Shown piece after piece: positions 1-10,228 of a stretch of DNA of 64,000 nt. The DNA comes from Moritella sp. Urea-trap-13 (GTDB lineage: Bacteria; Pseudomonadota; Gammaproteobacteria; Enterobacterales; Moritellaceae). The translations under genes and the position numbers were made by a program. The DNA lies in contig NZ_PJCA01000031.1 in NCBI RefSeq assembly GCF_002836355.1, forward strand, positions 124,001 through 188,000. Direction: 5' to 3'. The notes under the pieces were generated by a model that worked only from the letters and a program-made list of their open reading frames with translations, made no database searches and was not told where the DNA came from. Positions within the stretch are counted from its first letter, which is position 1. The number at the start of each line of letters is the position of its first letter.

Positions 1-81
1 ACCTTTTAATGGAGAGGGAACCCAAGTTGATTCATTAAAGAAAACCTTGGCAGCTTGGGTTAGATCGCTATTAATGTTCAT
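1..81 (-). CDS. ChrR-like cupin domain protein, 5' end only
   Basis: Reading leftward from an ATG at 81, an open frame runs off the window edge and gives 27 residues beginning MNINSDLTQAAK and including STWVPSPLKG. This opening, with Trp-Val-Pro-Ser-Pro, is what I recall from small ChrR-like cupin proteins (about 110-220 residues), which are metal-binding beta-barrel proteins. A GGA lies 7-9 bases before the start. It is divergent from the LysR gene at 224, a common arrangement for a LysR target. Only the N-terminus is present, so the family call rests on a short match from memory. Confidence 0.55.
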   Translation of the reverse strand, partial: MNINSDLTQAAKVFFNESTWVPSPLKG

Positions 82-178
82 ATCGTTATTCCACAGTCAT
101 GTTATAGGGGGAAATTATATTCACTTACTTTATGCATTAATTATGGGGTTATTCTTTGCATATGACAAAGCACTACTT

Positions 179-195
179 CTATACTGTCAGTATAG
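179..195. promoter_or_regulatory. Perfect 17-bp palindrome, candidate LysR operator
   Basis: CTATACTG-T-CAGTATAG is a perfect 8-1-8 inverted repeat ending 28 bases before the LysR start, in the gap between the divergent cupin and LysR genes. LysR regulators usually bind dyads in such gaps, so autoregulation is a reasonable inference. Confidence 0.45.
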
Positions 196-223
196 TTTTT
201 CTTTAGTGGTTAGTTGAAGCGAG

Positions 224-1150
224 ATGACATCAAAAACGAATAATATAGCCCATTTAAATGCAGTGCGTGCTTTTGAAGCATCAGCAAGGCACCTTAGTTT
301 TTCTTTGGCGGCAAAAGAGCTGAATGTCACGCCTGCGGCAATTGGCCAGCAAGTACGATTATTAGAACAATGGCTCGAGGTGAGCTTATTTATTCGTGCG
401 AGCAGTGGCTCTTCACGCCTTACATTAACGGCGCAGGCTAAAGTAGCGTTGCCGGAAATTAGTATCGGCTTAGAGCACATATCTCAAGGGCTAGCGTTAT
501 TACAACAACCGATTATCAACAATACCATTACCGTGTCGGTCAGCCCTGCGTTTGCGGCGAAATGGTTATTAATGCACATTGATGATTTTCAATTTAAACA
601 CCCCGATTATGATCTGCGTTTAAATACCAACTCACGCTCTGTTGATTACTTTGCCGAAGACATTGATATCGGCGTGCGTTATGGCAAAGGTAATTGGCCT
701 GGGTTATCACAAGCATTGCTGATGGATGAGGATATCTTTCCGGTGTGCTCGCCCGATCTGACTAACCAGGGATTAGCGATACCAACAGATTTAGCGGATT
801 ATCCATTATTACATGATCATTCTATGCCAGTAAGCTCGGGTTTTACGACTTGGGCGAGTTGGTTAGCAGCACATAACGTTGATAACGTAGACACCAATAA
901 AGGCTTGAAAATTAATAACTCGGCATCAGTGATACAGGCGGCTGTGGCTGGGCAGGGCGTTGCATTAGGCCGTAGTGTATTGGTGAAAGATGATCTTGCC
1001 TGTGGGCGTTTAGTGAAGCCATTCCCAGCACTTGATAGCAGCACTGAGTTAGCGTATTACATTGTTTGGCGGCCTGAACATGATTCGTTAGAAAAAGTAC
1101 AGGCCTTTAAGGTGTGGTTATTAGAAACGGTTGCCAGTCAGCCTTGTTAA
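224..1150 (+). CDS. LysR-family transcriptional regulator (GcvA-like)
   Basis: A 308-residue cytoplasmic DNA-binding regulator. The N-terminal winged helix-turn-helix is about residues 8-67 (HLNAVRAFEASARHLSFSLA, then AAIGQQVRLLE). The opening HLNAVRAFEASARH is typical of the GcvA-like subgroup. A periplasmic-binding-protein-like effector domain follows from about residue 95 (ITVSVSPAFAAKWL, DIDIGVRYGKG). Length is normal for the family. It is divergent from the cupin gene, which is its most likely target. The palindrome at 179-195 may be its operator. The ligand cannot be read from sequence. Confidence 0.9.
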   Translation: MTSKTNNIAHLNAVRAFEASARHLSFSLAAKELNVTPAAIGQQVRLLEQWLEVSLFIRASSGSSRLTLTAQAKVALPEISIGLEHISQGLALLQQPIINNTITVSVSPAFAAKWLLMHIDDFQFKHPDYDLRLNTNSRSVDYFAEDIDIGVRYGKGNWPGLSQALLMDEDIFPVCSPDLTNQGLAIPTDLADYPLLHDHSMPVSSGFTTWASWLAAHNVDNVDTNKGLKINNSASVIQAAVAGQGVALGRSVLVKDDLACGRLVKPFPALDSSTELAYYIVWRPEHDSLEKVQAFKVWLLETVASQPC

Positions 1151-1189
1151 TAAGCTCTAGCAATACAAGCTTGATTAATACAAGCTCTA

Positions 1190-1951
1190 TCAATATAAAC
1201 TAAAGTCCGGTTGGCGTTTTTCCATGAAAGCATTAACAGCTTCACGAGATTCTGGTTGGGTGACTAAATAGGCGAGGTTTTTATTTTCATATTCGATTAA
1301 CGCCAATAGGTTAGGACGAGATGTTTTCATTAGCATCGCTTTACTGGTGCGCATGGCTATTGGCGCTAGTTTAGCAAGAGTCTCTGCCTTTGCTGTCGCA
1401 GTATCATCCGCAGATTTACATACCTCATTAGCAAAACCAAGTGTCACCGCTTCATCTGCTAACATGCGTTCGCCAGCAAGTAACATTGATTTGGCTTTAC
1501 GAATACCAATATGCTGAGCGAGTAACTCACTTGAACCAAGTTCTGGACATAATCCCATGGCGATGAAAGGGGTTTGGAACATAGCTGTAGATGATAGGTA
1601 TAGGAAGTCGACGAATTGTAATAAGGTCGTACCAATGCCGATTGCAGGGCCATTAACGGCAGCTACGATGGGTTTATCACAATTAATTAAGGCGCGCATA
1701 AACCGAGCGCCATGTTGATCTGGCTTACCTTCTGACATAGCTTGAAAATCTTGCATGTCATTACCGGCACAAAAAATATCATTGCTGCCTTTGATTAATA
1801 CGACGCGAATTAATTCATCTTGTTGCGCGTGCTCTAATCCTTGAGCGAGTAATAAATACATTTCTTGGTTTAAGGCATTACGCGCCTTAGGACGATTGAT
1901 GGTCAGGGTTAAAATATGCTCTTGCACAACTGAGGTAATAAAATCATCCAT
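1190..1951 (-). CDS. Enoyl-CoA hydratase/isomerase family protein
   Basis: A 253-residue crotonase-fold enzyme acting on acyl-CoA thioesters in the cytoplasm. The family landmarks are the N-terminal TLTINRPKARNALNQEM, the first oxyanion-hole segment FCAGNDMQDF and the second, AVNGPAIGIGTTLL. After the second loop comes GLCPELGSS, with one acidic residue where hydratases usually have a second glutamate. This fits a delta3-delta2-enoyl-CoA isomerase at least as well as a hydratase. It is monocistronic and convergent with the LysR gene, with 39 bp between stops. The exact reaction is unproven. Confidence 0.85.
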   Translation of the reverse strand: MDDFITSVVQEHILTLTINRPKARNALNQEMYLLLAQGLEHAQQDELIRVVLIKGSNDIFCAGNDMQDFQAMSEGKPDQHGARFMRALINCDKPIVAAVNGPAIGIGTTLLQFVDFLYLSSTAMFQTPFIAMGLCPELGSSELLAQHIGIRKAKSMLLAGERMLADEAVTLGFANEVCKSADDTATAKAETLAKLAPIAMRTSKAMLMKTSRPNLLALIEYENKNLAYLVTQPESREAVNAFMEKRQPDFSLY

Positions 1952-2279
1952 GTTCTAAACCTTAAAGTGAGGTGGGGATTTATATAATATCCATTAAAGT
2001 TTTAATTTAGCATAATTGTAATTTCAGGTTTGTAACATGAATCACGTGTATTTTTTATGACTTAAATGATGTTTTATTTTGTGAACTAAGGCGTTAATTA
2101 TGTTGTCTATTTATACCTTAGATCACAACTATACTCAGTCAATTACGTATATACAATATACACAGCGTAATGCATTATTTCCTCTTATGTACTTCACTTA
2201 TAGCAATAAGCGAACTAAGGTTTAGCAAGCTTATGCCTTTTTATGGTATTTATTGCAGATGTATTAGGTGGTGAATAAT
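1952..2279. other. Intergenic region between divergent genes
   Basis: This 328-bp AT-rich gap holds no credible open frame. It must contain the promoters of the divergent enoyl-CoA hydratase gene and the gene at 2280. The only structure I see is GTATAT-ACA-ATATAC at 2147-2161, a short 6-3-6 palindrome that could be an operator. Confidence 0.4.
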
Positions 2280-2837
2280 ATGTTAAGACACTATTACATA
2301 GCGGATGACCTAAACGAGTTGGTTTTAGTTGAAAAGGAACTTGAAGAAGAGGGGTTTACTGAACCTCAAATACACGTATTAAGCTTAGATAATGTCAGTA
2401 TTTCCGAATATAAATTGAATAACGTCGAGCCTGTATTTAAACAAAACGTGCTTCAAGGACTTGGTCTCGGCGCCGTTATTGGTGGCTTTATTGCACTGAT
2501 TACATTAATAGTACCTTACTTTTCAGGGTGGCATACAGCGGCCATTGGCTGGGAAATATTTATATTAATCGCATTGTGCAGCTTTATTTTTTGTACTGGG
2601 GAAGGTGGCTTTTTAGGTTTCAAAAAACCAAATTCACGCTTTGCTCGATTTCAAGCGTTACTGAAAAAAGGCAAGCACATCTTATTTGTCGATGTTGACC
2701 CAGTACAAGAACATAATTTTAGAATGATAATGAAAACCCACCCGCGAGTTAAATCGGCAGGCTGTGGGGCAGCTGTACCGCACTGGGTTGTTAGCTGTCA
2801 AGATGCTCTTCATCATGTCAGTAAACGTGTTTTTTAA
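2280..2837 (+). CDS. Two-helix inner-membrane protein of unknown function
   Basis: A 185-residue protein with a soluble N-terminal part (MLRHYYIADDLNELVLVEKE). Two hydrophobic helices follow at about residues 58-80 (GLGLGAVIGGFIALITLIV) and 90-110 (IFILIALCSFIF), then a soluble tail. The layout, a regulator-like N-terminal alpha/beta segment before two helices, resembles DUF1269-type membrane proteins, but I cannot assign a family with confidence. The start at 2280 is preferred over the GTG codons at 2268/2271 because AGGTGG at 2266-2271 then sits 8 bases upstream. It is a single gene followed by grcA, which has its own leader. Confidence 0.7.
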   Translation: MLRHYYIADDLNELVLVEKELEEEGFTEPQIHVLSLDNVSISEYKLNNVEPVFKQNVLQGLGLGAVIGGFIALITLIVPYFSGWHTAAIGWEIFILIALCSFIFCTGEGGFLGFKKPNSRFARFQALLKKGKHILFVDVDPVQEHNFRMIMKTHPRVKSAGCGAAVPHWVVSCQDALHHVSKRVF

Positions 2838-2946
2838 CAGTGTTAAGTCCGTGGGTTAACGCATTTTTAACCTAATATACACATAAATTCAAACTACCCA
2901 TAAAGTATTAATTTATTTCATGTTAACCCTTGTATTATTAAGGTTT

Positions 2947-2979
2947 CTTGTTGTATGGTGGCCTTAACCATACAACAAG
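2947..2979 (+). promoter_or_regulatory. Perfect 13-bp hairpin abutting the grcA ribosome-binding site
   Basis: CTTGTTGTATGGT (2947-2959), a 7-base loop and ACCATACAACAAG (2967-2979) form a perfect stem. The grcA Shine-Dalgarno AGAAGG (2978-2983) overlaps the last two stem bases. There is no U-tract, so it is not a terminator. It most likely controls translation or mRNA stability. Confidence 0.7.
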
Positions 2980-2990
2980 AAGGTAAGACA

Positions 2991-3377
2991 ATGAGTAAAT
3001 TAAAAGGTATTCAAATCACTAAAGCTGACGATCAGCGTCTAAATAATTCAATTTGGCTCATTGATGAAAGTGCAGAACAAGCAAGATGTATTGGTACTGT
3101 TGATGATTTCATTGCGCAAGATGCAGTTGTTAGCTTAGCTGAACTTGGTGACTTTGAGTCGCGTGACATTGCAATTGAAGAGCCAGCTAAAATTGAAGGT
3201 GGCCAACATCTAAACGTGAACGTATTAACACGTGAAACACTTGAAGATGCAATTAAAAACCCGAGTGCTTACCCACAGTTAACAATCCGTGTATCGGGTT
3301 ATGCTGTGCGTTTTAACTCATTAACATCTGAGCAGCAACAAGATGTTATCAGCCGTACATTCTCTAAAACAATGTAA
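2991..3377 (+). CDS. grcA: Autonomous glycyl radical cofactor GrcA (YfiD)
   Basis: A 128-residue protein matching YfiD/GrcA in length and ending. The C-terminal glycyl-radical motif RVSGYAVRF places the radical glycine at about residue 103. In E. coli this small protein replaces the oxygen-damaged C-terminus of pyruvate formate-lyase and is activated by the PFL-activating enzyme, rescuing anaerobic pyruvate cleavage. The ATG at 2991 is chosen because AAGAAGG precedes it and the product opens [12 protein letters not shown] as in relatives; an upstream in-frame start at 2955 lies inside the hairpin. It is a single gene with its own hairpin leader and terminator. I saw no clear FNR site upstream. 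Confidence 0.95.
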   Translation: MSKLKGIQITKADDQRLNNSIWLIDESAEQARCIGTVDDFIAQDAVVSLAELGDFESRDIAIEEPAKIEGGQHLNVNVLTRETLEDAIKNPSAYPQLTIRVSGYAVRFNSLTSEQQQDVISRTFSKTM

Positions 3378-3474
3378 TGCTGTTTTATGACGTAGTTTAA
3401 AGACCCGTTTAATTGTATTGCTTAGTTGTATTACTTAGCCGTATAGGTTAACAGTATTGATTCATTACGTCCCT

Positions 3475-3507
3475 AAAGCCTCTGTTTTAACTGGGGCTTT
3501 TTTATTT
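3475..3507 (+). terminator. Rho-independent terminator of grcA
   Basis: AAAGCC (3475-3480) pairs with GGCTTT (3495-3500). The stem may extend by two pairs, and a run of T follows on the + strand. Confidence 0.7.
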
Positions 3508-3673
3508 CACCGCCTTTCTATTTCTTTAACCCTGTCACTCTTTCCTGCATTATTTAATTCAATTGTGATTAATCATTTCCCATTGCCTGGTTTTTACTTT
3601 ATATCTATTTGTTCTCTAATTAATGTCTAATTAATAGAACAATCATATTTTATATACCAAAGGGAAGACCATA

Positions 3674-4096
3674 ATGGATGGAATAGGGATTTTATATCCA
3701 CTACTTGGGCATATGCTGTTAGTTATATCACTGTATATTTTGTTGATAATGCGTAAATCAAAAGCGATTAAGGCGAAGGCTGTCGATTTTAATAAAACCG
3801 CGTTAAATAACAAAGCTTGGCCAGAAGACGTCGTTCAAGTGTCTAATAACTTAGATAACCAGTTTGAATCTCCTTTGGTGTTTTATGCCTTATGCATTAT
3901 TACGCTGTTGGTTGGCGCAGTGAATAGCTTTGCGATTGCGTTGTCGGCCGCGTATGTGGTATTCAGATATATCCATGCTTATGTGCATGTCGGTACTAAC
4001 TATATTCCATATCGTTTACGTGCGTTTGCGCTGTCTTTAGTGGCAATGCTACTGTTGTTAATTCAAACGTCGGTGCATATCATGATGAATATCTAG
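3674..4096 (+). CDS. MAPEG-family membrane protein
   Basis: A 140-residue integral membrane protein with four hydrophobic helices (LLGHMLLVISLYILLIM; LVFYALCIITLLVGAV; IALSAAYVVFRYIHAYVH; LSLVAMLLLLIQTSVHI). The segments NQFESPLVFYAL and RYIHAYVHVGTNYIPYR, with paired Arg/His residues, are characteristic of MAPEG proteins (eicosanoid and glutathione metabolism superfamily). Bacterial members of this short type are mostly uncharacterised. AAGGGAAG precedes the start. It is monocistronic and shares a bidirectional terminator with the convergent kinase gene. Confidence 0.85.
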   Translation: MDGIGILYPLLGHMLLVISLYILLIMRKSKAIKAKAVDFNKTALNNKAWPEDVVQVSNNLDNQFESPLVFYALCIITLLVGAVNSFAIALSAAYVVFRYIHAYVHVGTNYIPYRLRAFALSLVAMLLLLIQTSVHIMMNI

Positions 4097-4114
4097 TAAA
4101 CATCTTGAGCAAAT

Positions 4115-4145
4115 AAAAATAGCTGCAATAAATGCGGCTATTTTT
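4115..4145. terminator. Bidirectional terminator
   Basis: AAAAATAGCTGCA (4115-4127) pairs with TGCGGCTATTTTT (4133-4145) with one G-U pair. A-runs and T-runs flank the stem, so it can serve both the MAPEG gene and the convergent kinase gene. Confidence 0.85.
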
Positions 4146-4198
4146 ATTTGTATTATGCTGTATTTAAAAACGCTCACGATATAGCGTCGTGATATAAC

Positions 4199-7100
4199 TT
4201 AAGATAAGTCCTGCATAATATTAGCTAACAGTTGTTCAGCTTTATTGAAATCGAAGCTGTCGAGCGTTAGCGCTAAAGCCGTTAGCTGACTTTTTAACGA
4301 CTGTAGGCCTTTCACTTGCTGTAACTGTTTTATCAGTGATAAAGCGTTACTGTCGTAGTCAACAATAGCTTGTTGTAAATCGTGTAACAGCGCATTTATT
4401 TGTTGTTGATTCATCTCAAGCTGCTCGGCTTTTGATTTAGGCGTTATAACTTGTTGCTTACTTATTTGAGAGATAACTGTTTTAATCGAGTCACTTACAA
4501 TCATTGCTAGGTCTGCTAGAGTGTCGATGCTGGCATTCGCTATACAGGCCAGCTCTAAATTATTGGCTCCTTGATACACTTTTGTTAAACCAAGGCTGCC
4601 GGCATTACCTTTTAGGCTGTGTGAATAAAGTCTTTGCGCATTAGCGTTATTTATACTGGAATTGATAAACTCCTGGTAGAAGTCAGCTTGGCTATAAGTG
4701 AAGTTTAACAGTAATTTTTTATATAAATCCTGATTGCCATGGCAATGCATTAATCCTTGATTAACATTTATTGCTTCACTTAAGTGAGGTAAGTTCGCTA
4801 ACGTTGGTTGATTTTCTTCGGCGTAATTTTGGGCCTCTGAAACATCACCACTGTCATCGGATTTATATCTTTTCACGGGGTTAATCCAGCGCGCCATGGC
4901 TTTGAACATGAGCTCTGGTACGATTGGCTTGGCGATGTGCTCATTCATACCTGACGATAGTGCTTTTTCACGGTCACCAACCATGGCATTTGCGGTCATG
5001 GCAAGAATAGGTAGGTCTTTATATTTTAGCTCAGACCTTAGTTTTTCTGTTGCGGTATAACCGTCCATTACCGGCATTTGACAATCCATCAAAACGCCGT
5101 CGTAATGATTACTATGGATCATGTCAATGGCTTGCTGACCATTCTCAGCAATATCTGCGGTAATATTATTCATTGCTAATAACTCAAGGGCTAATTCTTG
5201 ATTGAGCTTGTTATCTTCAACTAATAAAATTTTAGCGCCTTGTAGTTGTTGTTGCCATTCGGCGTTTTCTTGCTTTAGTTTATTCTGCCTATTTGGAACC
5301 AAGACGCTTTGACCCATTGACTGCATAATACTGTCAAATAATGTCGATGGTGTGATTGGCTTGGTTAAAAAGCTCTTAATATCTAGACCTTCAGCCGCTT
5401 TTGTTGCGTCATCTTTGCCGTGTGCTGTGACCATGATGCACACCGGCAGTTGAGTTTTATCTGGCGAAGATTGGATCTGCCTGGTGGTTTCAATACCATC
5501 CATATCAGGCATTTTCCAATCCATCACCACAAGTTGGTATGGCTTTGATTTTTTTGCTTGTTCAACATTTAGTATTGCTGTTGAACTGCTTTTACAACTA
5601 TCGACTTCAAAGCCAAAACTTAATAATATTGAGCTTAATATCTCTCTGGCAGCGTCGTTATCATCAACGACCAATACTTTAAGTGCACCCAAGCTTGTTT
5701 CTTGCTTATATGAAGGTAAGGCAACATCACTGACTAGAGCAAATTGACTATCAAAGGTAAAGCAGGATCCTTGCCCTAAAGTAGACGTGACGCTAATGTC
5801 TCCACCCATCAATTTAGTCAATTGCTTAGAAATAGCCAGACCTAACCCGGTACCACCATGTTTACGGGTGGTTGATGAATCCGCTTGATTAAAGGATTGA
5901 AATAACTTGGCTTGTTGCGACTTGGATATACCGATGCCAGTATCTTTGATGGCAAAAGCGACTTGTATTAGACCATCCCATTGTTTAAGGCCTTTAATCG
6001 TCACAATAACCTCACCTTGTTCTGTGAATTTAATGGCATTATTTGTAAGGTTTATGAGTATCTGGCTTAAACGCAGTGGATCGCCTACTAACAGATTCGG
6101 TACGTCAGGATCTACGTCAAATAATAACTCAATGCCTTTTTCTTCAGCTTTTAAACCAACAACATTGGCTAAATCTTCAAGCACATTACCGAGTTCAAAT
6201 TCCACGGTTTCTAACGTCAACTTTCCCGCTTCAATTTTGGAAAAATCTAAAATATCATTAATGATACCCAGTAAAGACTCTGCTGAACGATGTACTTTTT
6301 CTATATAGCTTTTCTGTTTAGGATTTAGAGCCGTTTTAAGCGCCAGATAAGACATACCCATGATGGAATTGATCGGCGTACGGATCTCGTGTGACATATT
6401 CGCTAAAAACTCACTTTTTGCCGAGGTCGCTTTTTCGGCATTTAATTTTTCTGCTATAAGTTCGTTTTCTAAGTGCTTTCTTGCGGTTATATCTAATGCT
6501 GTACCATGAATGATCTCTGGATCACCAGTGCTATTGTAAATGGCTTTTCCTCGCGCCATTACCCAGCGAATATCACCATTTTTATGTACGACTCGAAACT
6601 CAATTTTATAATCACTATGTTCAACAATGGCTTGTTCTACAGCGATTGAAGTGCTGGTAACATCATCAGGGTGGGTGAAATTATTAAAGCTAAACTGTTG
6701 ATTATTTATTAGCTCTTCAGGATGATAACCAGTTAAATTAAATACCTCGTCACTGACATATTTCAGGGTTTTATTGTCATCGAGTAAGTGTGAATACACT
6801 GTCCCTGGGATAGTATCCACTAAGGCACTAAAATGCAGTTTTTGACGATTTACTTCTTCTAATAATATGGCGCGTTCTTGGTTACCTTGTACCGATTTCC
6901 TTAAATATAAGGACAGTAATAACACCAAAATTATAATAAAGAAGGGCAGTATTGCAGTGCTCCATGACCAAGTCGGATACGCTTTACTATCAGATGCGAT
7001 GGCTAGAATACGCCAAGTACGATCCGCAAATTTGAACTCAGACGTTTCTGTTAAGTCGAGCTCGTCGGAGGTTAATTTTTTAGAGAAGGGTTTATAGTGG

Positions 7101-8749
7101 TATAACACTTCGCCGGATTTTTCTGCGCTACTGTCTTCAAACTTTAAACTGATACCGGAGCGAATTTCATTTTGCTTGAGTACATGTTCAATAAATTGGC
7201 CAACGTCAATAACTGCAATGGCAAAGCCTTTTAATGCCGCTTGTCTTTGAGCCGCGTTTTCAATGGGGAAACCTTTTTTGTAGATAGGTAAATTAAGTGC
7301 CACACTAAAGACTTGGCCATTCGGCTGGATTAACTTCAATCGACCAGTTGCTTTTATTTGATTGTTATCAACCGCTTCTTTGAGTATTTCTCTGCGAGTA
7401 CTGGTCGATGCTATGTCATAGCCTAAGGTGTTTTTATTCTTCGAGAAGGGCTCTACATACACTAATGGATAATAGACATCGCGCTTTGCTGAGATAACTA
7501 AGTCACCTTCGTTATTTAGCTCTGATACGCTAAAAGGCAAGTCTAAAGATTGAGATGCTTTTATTTCCAAGGTTTCTCTATCTTGATGATAGGTAGCTGG
7601 TGCCCATTCTAATGAAATAAGACCTGGCAGTTGTTGGGTATCTCTTAATGTTAGCTGTTGAAACTCTGTGCGGGTTATATTTTCTGATGCGGTGTGAGCG
7701 GTTTGAATATCATGTAATGCATCGATATAGGGACTGACACTGAGTTTGAGTGATTTACCGTAATCTAATACTGCCGCATCAAAGTTTAATTTCACTTTAG
7801 CTTTAAAGTTTACATGCATGATTTGTAATAACGTAAATGATAACGCAATACCAAGAATAGCGACGATCCAAGGTACTCTATAATCACTCAGTTGTTGCTG
7901 ATTACTCGATGAATCTAGCGTTGTGTTTTTGGTTAATAGTGTCAAAAATAATGTGGCTAACAAGCCTATGAGCATTAAGCTTTCAGATGCCAAAAATGAA
8001 ATTTCATTTCCCAGCGTATTTGAAATCAAACCTTCATAACTCTCAACGGCTTGCCAGCTTGCTATGGTCAGTGTTAAACCGGTAATTGCAACGGCCCAAG
8101 GCAGCCAATGTAATGAGGAACTCGGGCTTTGTTGTGTTTGATGTAGCGCCAGTACGATAAAACCGATACCGAGTAACATAAAACCAATAGAAGTATGCAA
8201 CGCCATTTGGGTGAGCGCGCCCCAGCCGTAGGCCGTTTCTATCCCAGTTAAATAACCGCCTAAAGCCACGATCGCAAGTGACGTGACCACAGCACCTAAA
8301 TTACCAACAATAGCCTGCTTACCGTTATTGCTTGTTGATATAGCGTTAACCAACAGAATAATACCGCATAGCATAAAGCATAGCGCGGTGTTCGGGGCCA
8401 TACGACCGGGATGAGAAGCGCTATGGTCGATGTAATGAGCCATAAACAATTGGTCAATGGCTAATTCAAAACCAAAAATGTATTGGCATAGCGTCAACAA
8501 GCCTAACAGCAAGGTCAATGCCCCTGTTATTCGTGTGATATTACCTGTGCGAAAAAATAACCCAATGCCCACCAATAAAAAACCTAATGCGGTATTAAAT
8601 TGCATTGGCACAAAAGCAGCACTTATTTGAATGAGGGAGATGCTATGGCTTAACCAACCGTAAATGACAGTGATGCCTAACAGCATGGAGAGGACTGCAA
8701 ACAATTTCACCAGTTGGCGTAAGGTCAGAATAGGGGAAAAAAAATGCAT
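4199..8749 (-). CDS. Membrane CHASE/PAS hybrid histidine kinase with two receivers and HPt
   Basis: A 1516-residue tripartite sensor kinase. Residues 1-300 hold about eight transmembrane helices. A CHASE sensor domain (about 320-560) lies between membrane segments, and a PAS/PAC domain is at about 640-750 (ending [13 protein letters not shown]). HisKA has phospho-acceptor His787 in [11 protein letters not shown], and the HATPase has intact N ([10 protein letters not shown]), G1 (DTGIGIS) and G2 ([10 protein letters not shown]) boxes. Two complete receivers follow ([20 protein letters not shown]), then HPt His1377 in [10 protein letters not shown]. The start at 8749 has AAGG about 9 bases upstream; the longer start at 8791 has none. 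It diverges from the AAA-kinase operon, suggesting a joint phosphorelay. The signal is unknown. Confidence 0.93.
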   Translation of the reverse strand: MHFFSPILTLRQLVKLFAVLSMLLGITVIYGWLSHSISLIQISAAFVPMQFNTALGFLLVGIGLFFRTGNITRITGALTLLLGLLTLCQYIFGFELAIDQLFMAHYIDHSASHPGRMAPNTALCFMLCGIILLVNAISTSNNGKQAIVGNLGAVVTSLAIVALGGYLTGIETAYGWGALTQMALHTSIGFMLLGIGFIVLALHQTQQSPSSSLHWLPWAVAITGLTLTIASWQAVESYEGLISNTLGNEISFLASESLMLIGLLATLFLTLLTKNTTLDSSSNQQQLSDYRVPWIVAILGIALSFTLLQIMHVNFKAKVKLNFDAAVLDYGKSLKLSVSPYIDALHDIQTAHTASENITRTEFQQLTLRDTQQLPGLISLEWAPATYHQDRETLEIKASQSLDLPFSVSELNNEGDLVISAKRDVYYPLVYVEPFSKNKNTLGYDIASTSTRREILKEAVDNNQIKATGRLKLIQPNGQVFSVALNLPIYKKGFPIENAAQRQAALKGFAIAVIDVGQFIEHVLKQNEIRSGISLKFEDSSAEKSGEVLYHYKPFSKKLTSDELDLTETSEFKFADRTWRILAIASDSKAYPTWSWSTAILPFFIIILVLLLSLYLRKSVQGNQERAILLEEVNRQKLHFSALVDTIPGTVYSHLLDDNKTLKYVSDEVFNLTGYHPEELINNQQFSFNNFTHPDDVTSTSIAVEQAIVEHSDYKIEFRVVHKNGDIRWVMARGKAIYNSTGDPEIIHGTALDITARKHLENELIAEKLNAEKATSAKSEFLANMSHEIRTPINSIMGMSYLALKTALNPKQKSYIEKVHRSAESLLGIINDILDFSKIEAGKLTLETVEFELGNVLEDLANVVGLKAEEKGIELLFDVDPDVPNLLVGDPLRLSQILINLTNNAIKFTEQGEVIVTIKGLKQWDGLIQVAFAIKDTGIGISKSQQAKLFQSFNQADSSTTRKHGGTGLGLAISKQLTKLMGGDISVTSTLGQGSCFTFDSQFALVSDVALPSYKQETSLGALKVLVVDDNDAAREILSSILLSFGFEVDSCKSSSTAILNVEQAKKSKPYQLVVMDWKMPDMDGIETTRQIQSSPDKTQLPVCIMVTAHGKDDATKAAEGLDIKSFLTKPITPSTLFDSIMQSMGQSVLVPNRQNKLKQENAEWQQQLQGAKILLVEDNKLNQELALELLAMNNITADIAENGQQAIDMIHSNHYDGVLMDCQMPVMDGYTATEKLRSELKYKDLPILAMTANAMVGDREKALSSGMNEHIAKPIVPELMFKAMARWINPVKRYKSDDSGDVSEAQNYAEENQPTLANLPHLSEAINVNQGLMHCHGNQDLYKKLLLNFTYSQADFYQEFINSSINNANAQRLYSHSLKGNAGSLGLTKVYQGANNLELACIANASIDTLADLAMIVSDSIKTVISQISKQQVITPKSKAEQLEMNQQQINALLHDLQQAIVDYDSNALSLIKQLQQVKGLQSLKSQLTALALTLDSFDFNKAEQLLANIMQDLS

Positions 8750-8917
8750 TCTATAACACCTTAAATAGTTAATTTGGATAAAAATAATCAATTAATCAAT
8801 CATTTCCTAATAGCTTCATGGTATAAACTTATTAGACAAGGTTCAATAAAGAATTATATCGTTCTTTGCCATTAATGAACTTTATTCACTCTATGTATGC
8901 TATTTTTTGGAAAATAA

Positions 8918-10228
8918 ATGAATCATCAAGAAGCCAAAGACATATTGCAACGTAAGTTATCTCCATCAGCGTTATCATTGATTAAAATCGAAGTTTTCAG
9001 ACTTTCGTGGCTGGGTAAAGGCTATAACGTGATAGGTGAGGAGACTGGTTACGATCATGACTATGTGAGAAAAGCTGGTTCGGAGTTATGGAAAGAACTC
9101 TCTAAAGCACTAGCGTGCTCGGTTACTAAGCGTAATTTTCGTCCTCTACTTGAAGATATGCTTATCACTGAAGGAAAGTTAAACTGTGACACACCTGAAT
9201 ACCCTGGTGCTGCATTGGCCTTTAGTTCTCCATTTTATATTGAGCGTAGCCAAGAAGAAGCGCTGGCTTATCAAGAAATAAAACGCCCTGGCAGTATTGT
9301 TCGCATCAAAGGTCCGAGGAAAATGGGCAAAAGTTCGTTGATGTTAAGGGTATTAGATCAAGCAGATGTAGAAGATTATCAAAAAGTCATTATCGATTTT
9401 CAATTGGCTGATCGCAGTACACTGAGTAATTTAGACGCATTACTGCGCTGGATTTGCTTTCAGATCACCAGTCAACTTGGAATTGATTCGGTGATTGATG
9501 ACTATTGGAATGAGCTTATCGGCAGTAAGTTAAGCTGCACGACCTATCTACAGCAATATATTTTAACGCAACAATCAAAACCGATTATATTGGTTTTTAA
9601 CGAACTCAATATCATTTTTGATTTTGATGACGTCAGCCGTGATTTTTTACCGTTATTACGTTCGTGGCATGAAGAGTCAAAACATAATCAGGTGATGACG
9701 AAGATACGCCAAGTACTTATTTACTCTACCGAAATTTATGTACAGCTAGATATAAACCTGTCTCCTTTTAACGTCGGTTTACCGATAGAACTTGCTCCTT
9801 TTACAGGTGAGCAACTCGAACAATTAACCCGTGTTTATGGTTTTAATTTCGCGCATGATGGTACGGCTAATAGTCCCATCACCCTGTTATTACAAAAATT
9901 GGGTGGTCATCCGTATTTAGTGCAATTGGCATTGTATGAACTCGCCACAAAATTTGATTTCATTGAAAGTCCATCATCAGCGTTAAAGACTCTGCTAGAC
10001 ACCGCGGGTAAACCGGATGGCTTATTTAGTGATTTTTTACAGCAGATTTTGTTGGATATGCTCAATAACGATAATGCGATAAAGGCTTTTAATAAGTTCT
10101 TAGACAAACAGCCATTAACCCGTATTGAGCTCTATTTACTTGAGCGAATGGGGCTGGTTAAAATTAAAAACGATCAGGCTGTGGCAATCAGTCAGCTGAT
10201 GGTTGATTTTTTAAGAGGCAACTTATAA
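8918..10228 (+). CDS. N-terminal helical domain plus AAA-like (AAA_35) ATPase
   Basis: A 436-residue cytoplasmic protein with no signal peptide. Residues 1-85 are helical and HTH-like (RLSWLGKGYNVIGEETGYDH), resembling the N-terminal module before AAA-like NTPases in some cyanobacterial signalling proteins. Residues 100-430 form an AAA-like P-loop domain: Walker A GPRKMGKSS at 132-140, then FNELN at 228-232 where Walker B usually has Asp-Glu. The late segment LGGHPYLVQLALYEL is typical of the family. The stop overlaps the next start as TAATG, so translation is coupled to the AAA-kinase gene. Function is unknown; it may partner or regulate the second ATPase. The Walker B Asp to Asn change suggests altered ATP hydrolysis. 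Confidence 0.8.
   Translation: MNHQEAKDILQRKLSPSALSLIKIEVFRLSWLGKGYNVIGEETGYDHDYVRKAGSELWKELSKALACSVTKRNFRPLLEDMLITEGKLNCDTPEYPGAALAFSSPFYIERSQEEALAYQEIKRPGSIVRIKGPRKMGKSSLMLRVLDQADVEDYQKVIIDFQLADRSTLSNLDALLRWICFQITSQLGIDSVIDDYWNELIGSKLSCTTYLQQYILTQQSKPIILVFNELNIIFDFDDVSRDFLPLLRSWHEESKHNQVMTKIRQVLIYSTEIYVQLDINLSPFNVGLPIELAPFTGEQLEQLTRVYGFNFAHDGTANSPITLLLQKLGGHPYLVQLALYELATKFDFIESPSSALKTLLDTAGKPDGLFSDFLQQILLDMLNNDNAIKAFNKFLDKQPLTRIELYLLERMGLVKIKNDQAVAISQLMVDFLRGNL

Noticed and set aside
1168-1186. Terminator between the LysR and enoyl-CoA hydratase genes
   Set aside because: Only a 6-bp AT/GC stem with no U-tract on either strand.
8750-8791. Upstream ATG of the CHASE hybrid kinase
   Set aside because: No Shine-Dalgarno, and the extra 14 residues precede a start at 8749 that has AAGG at good spacing.
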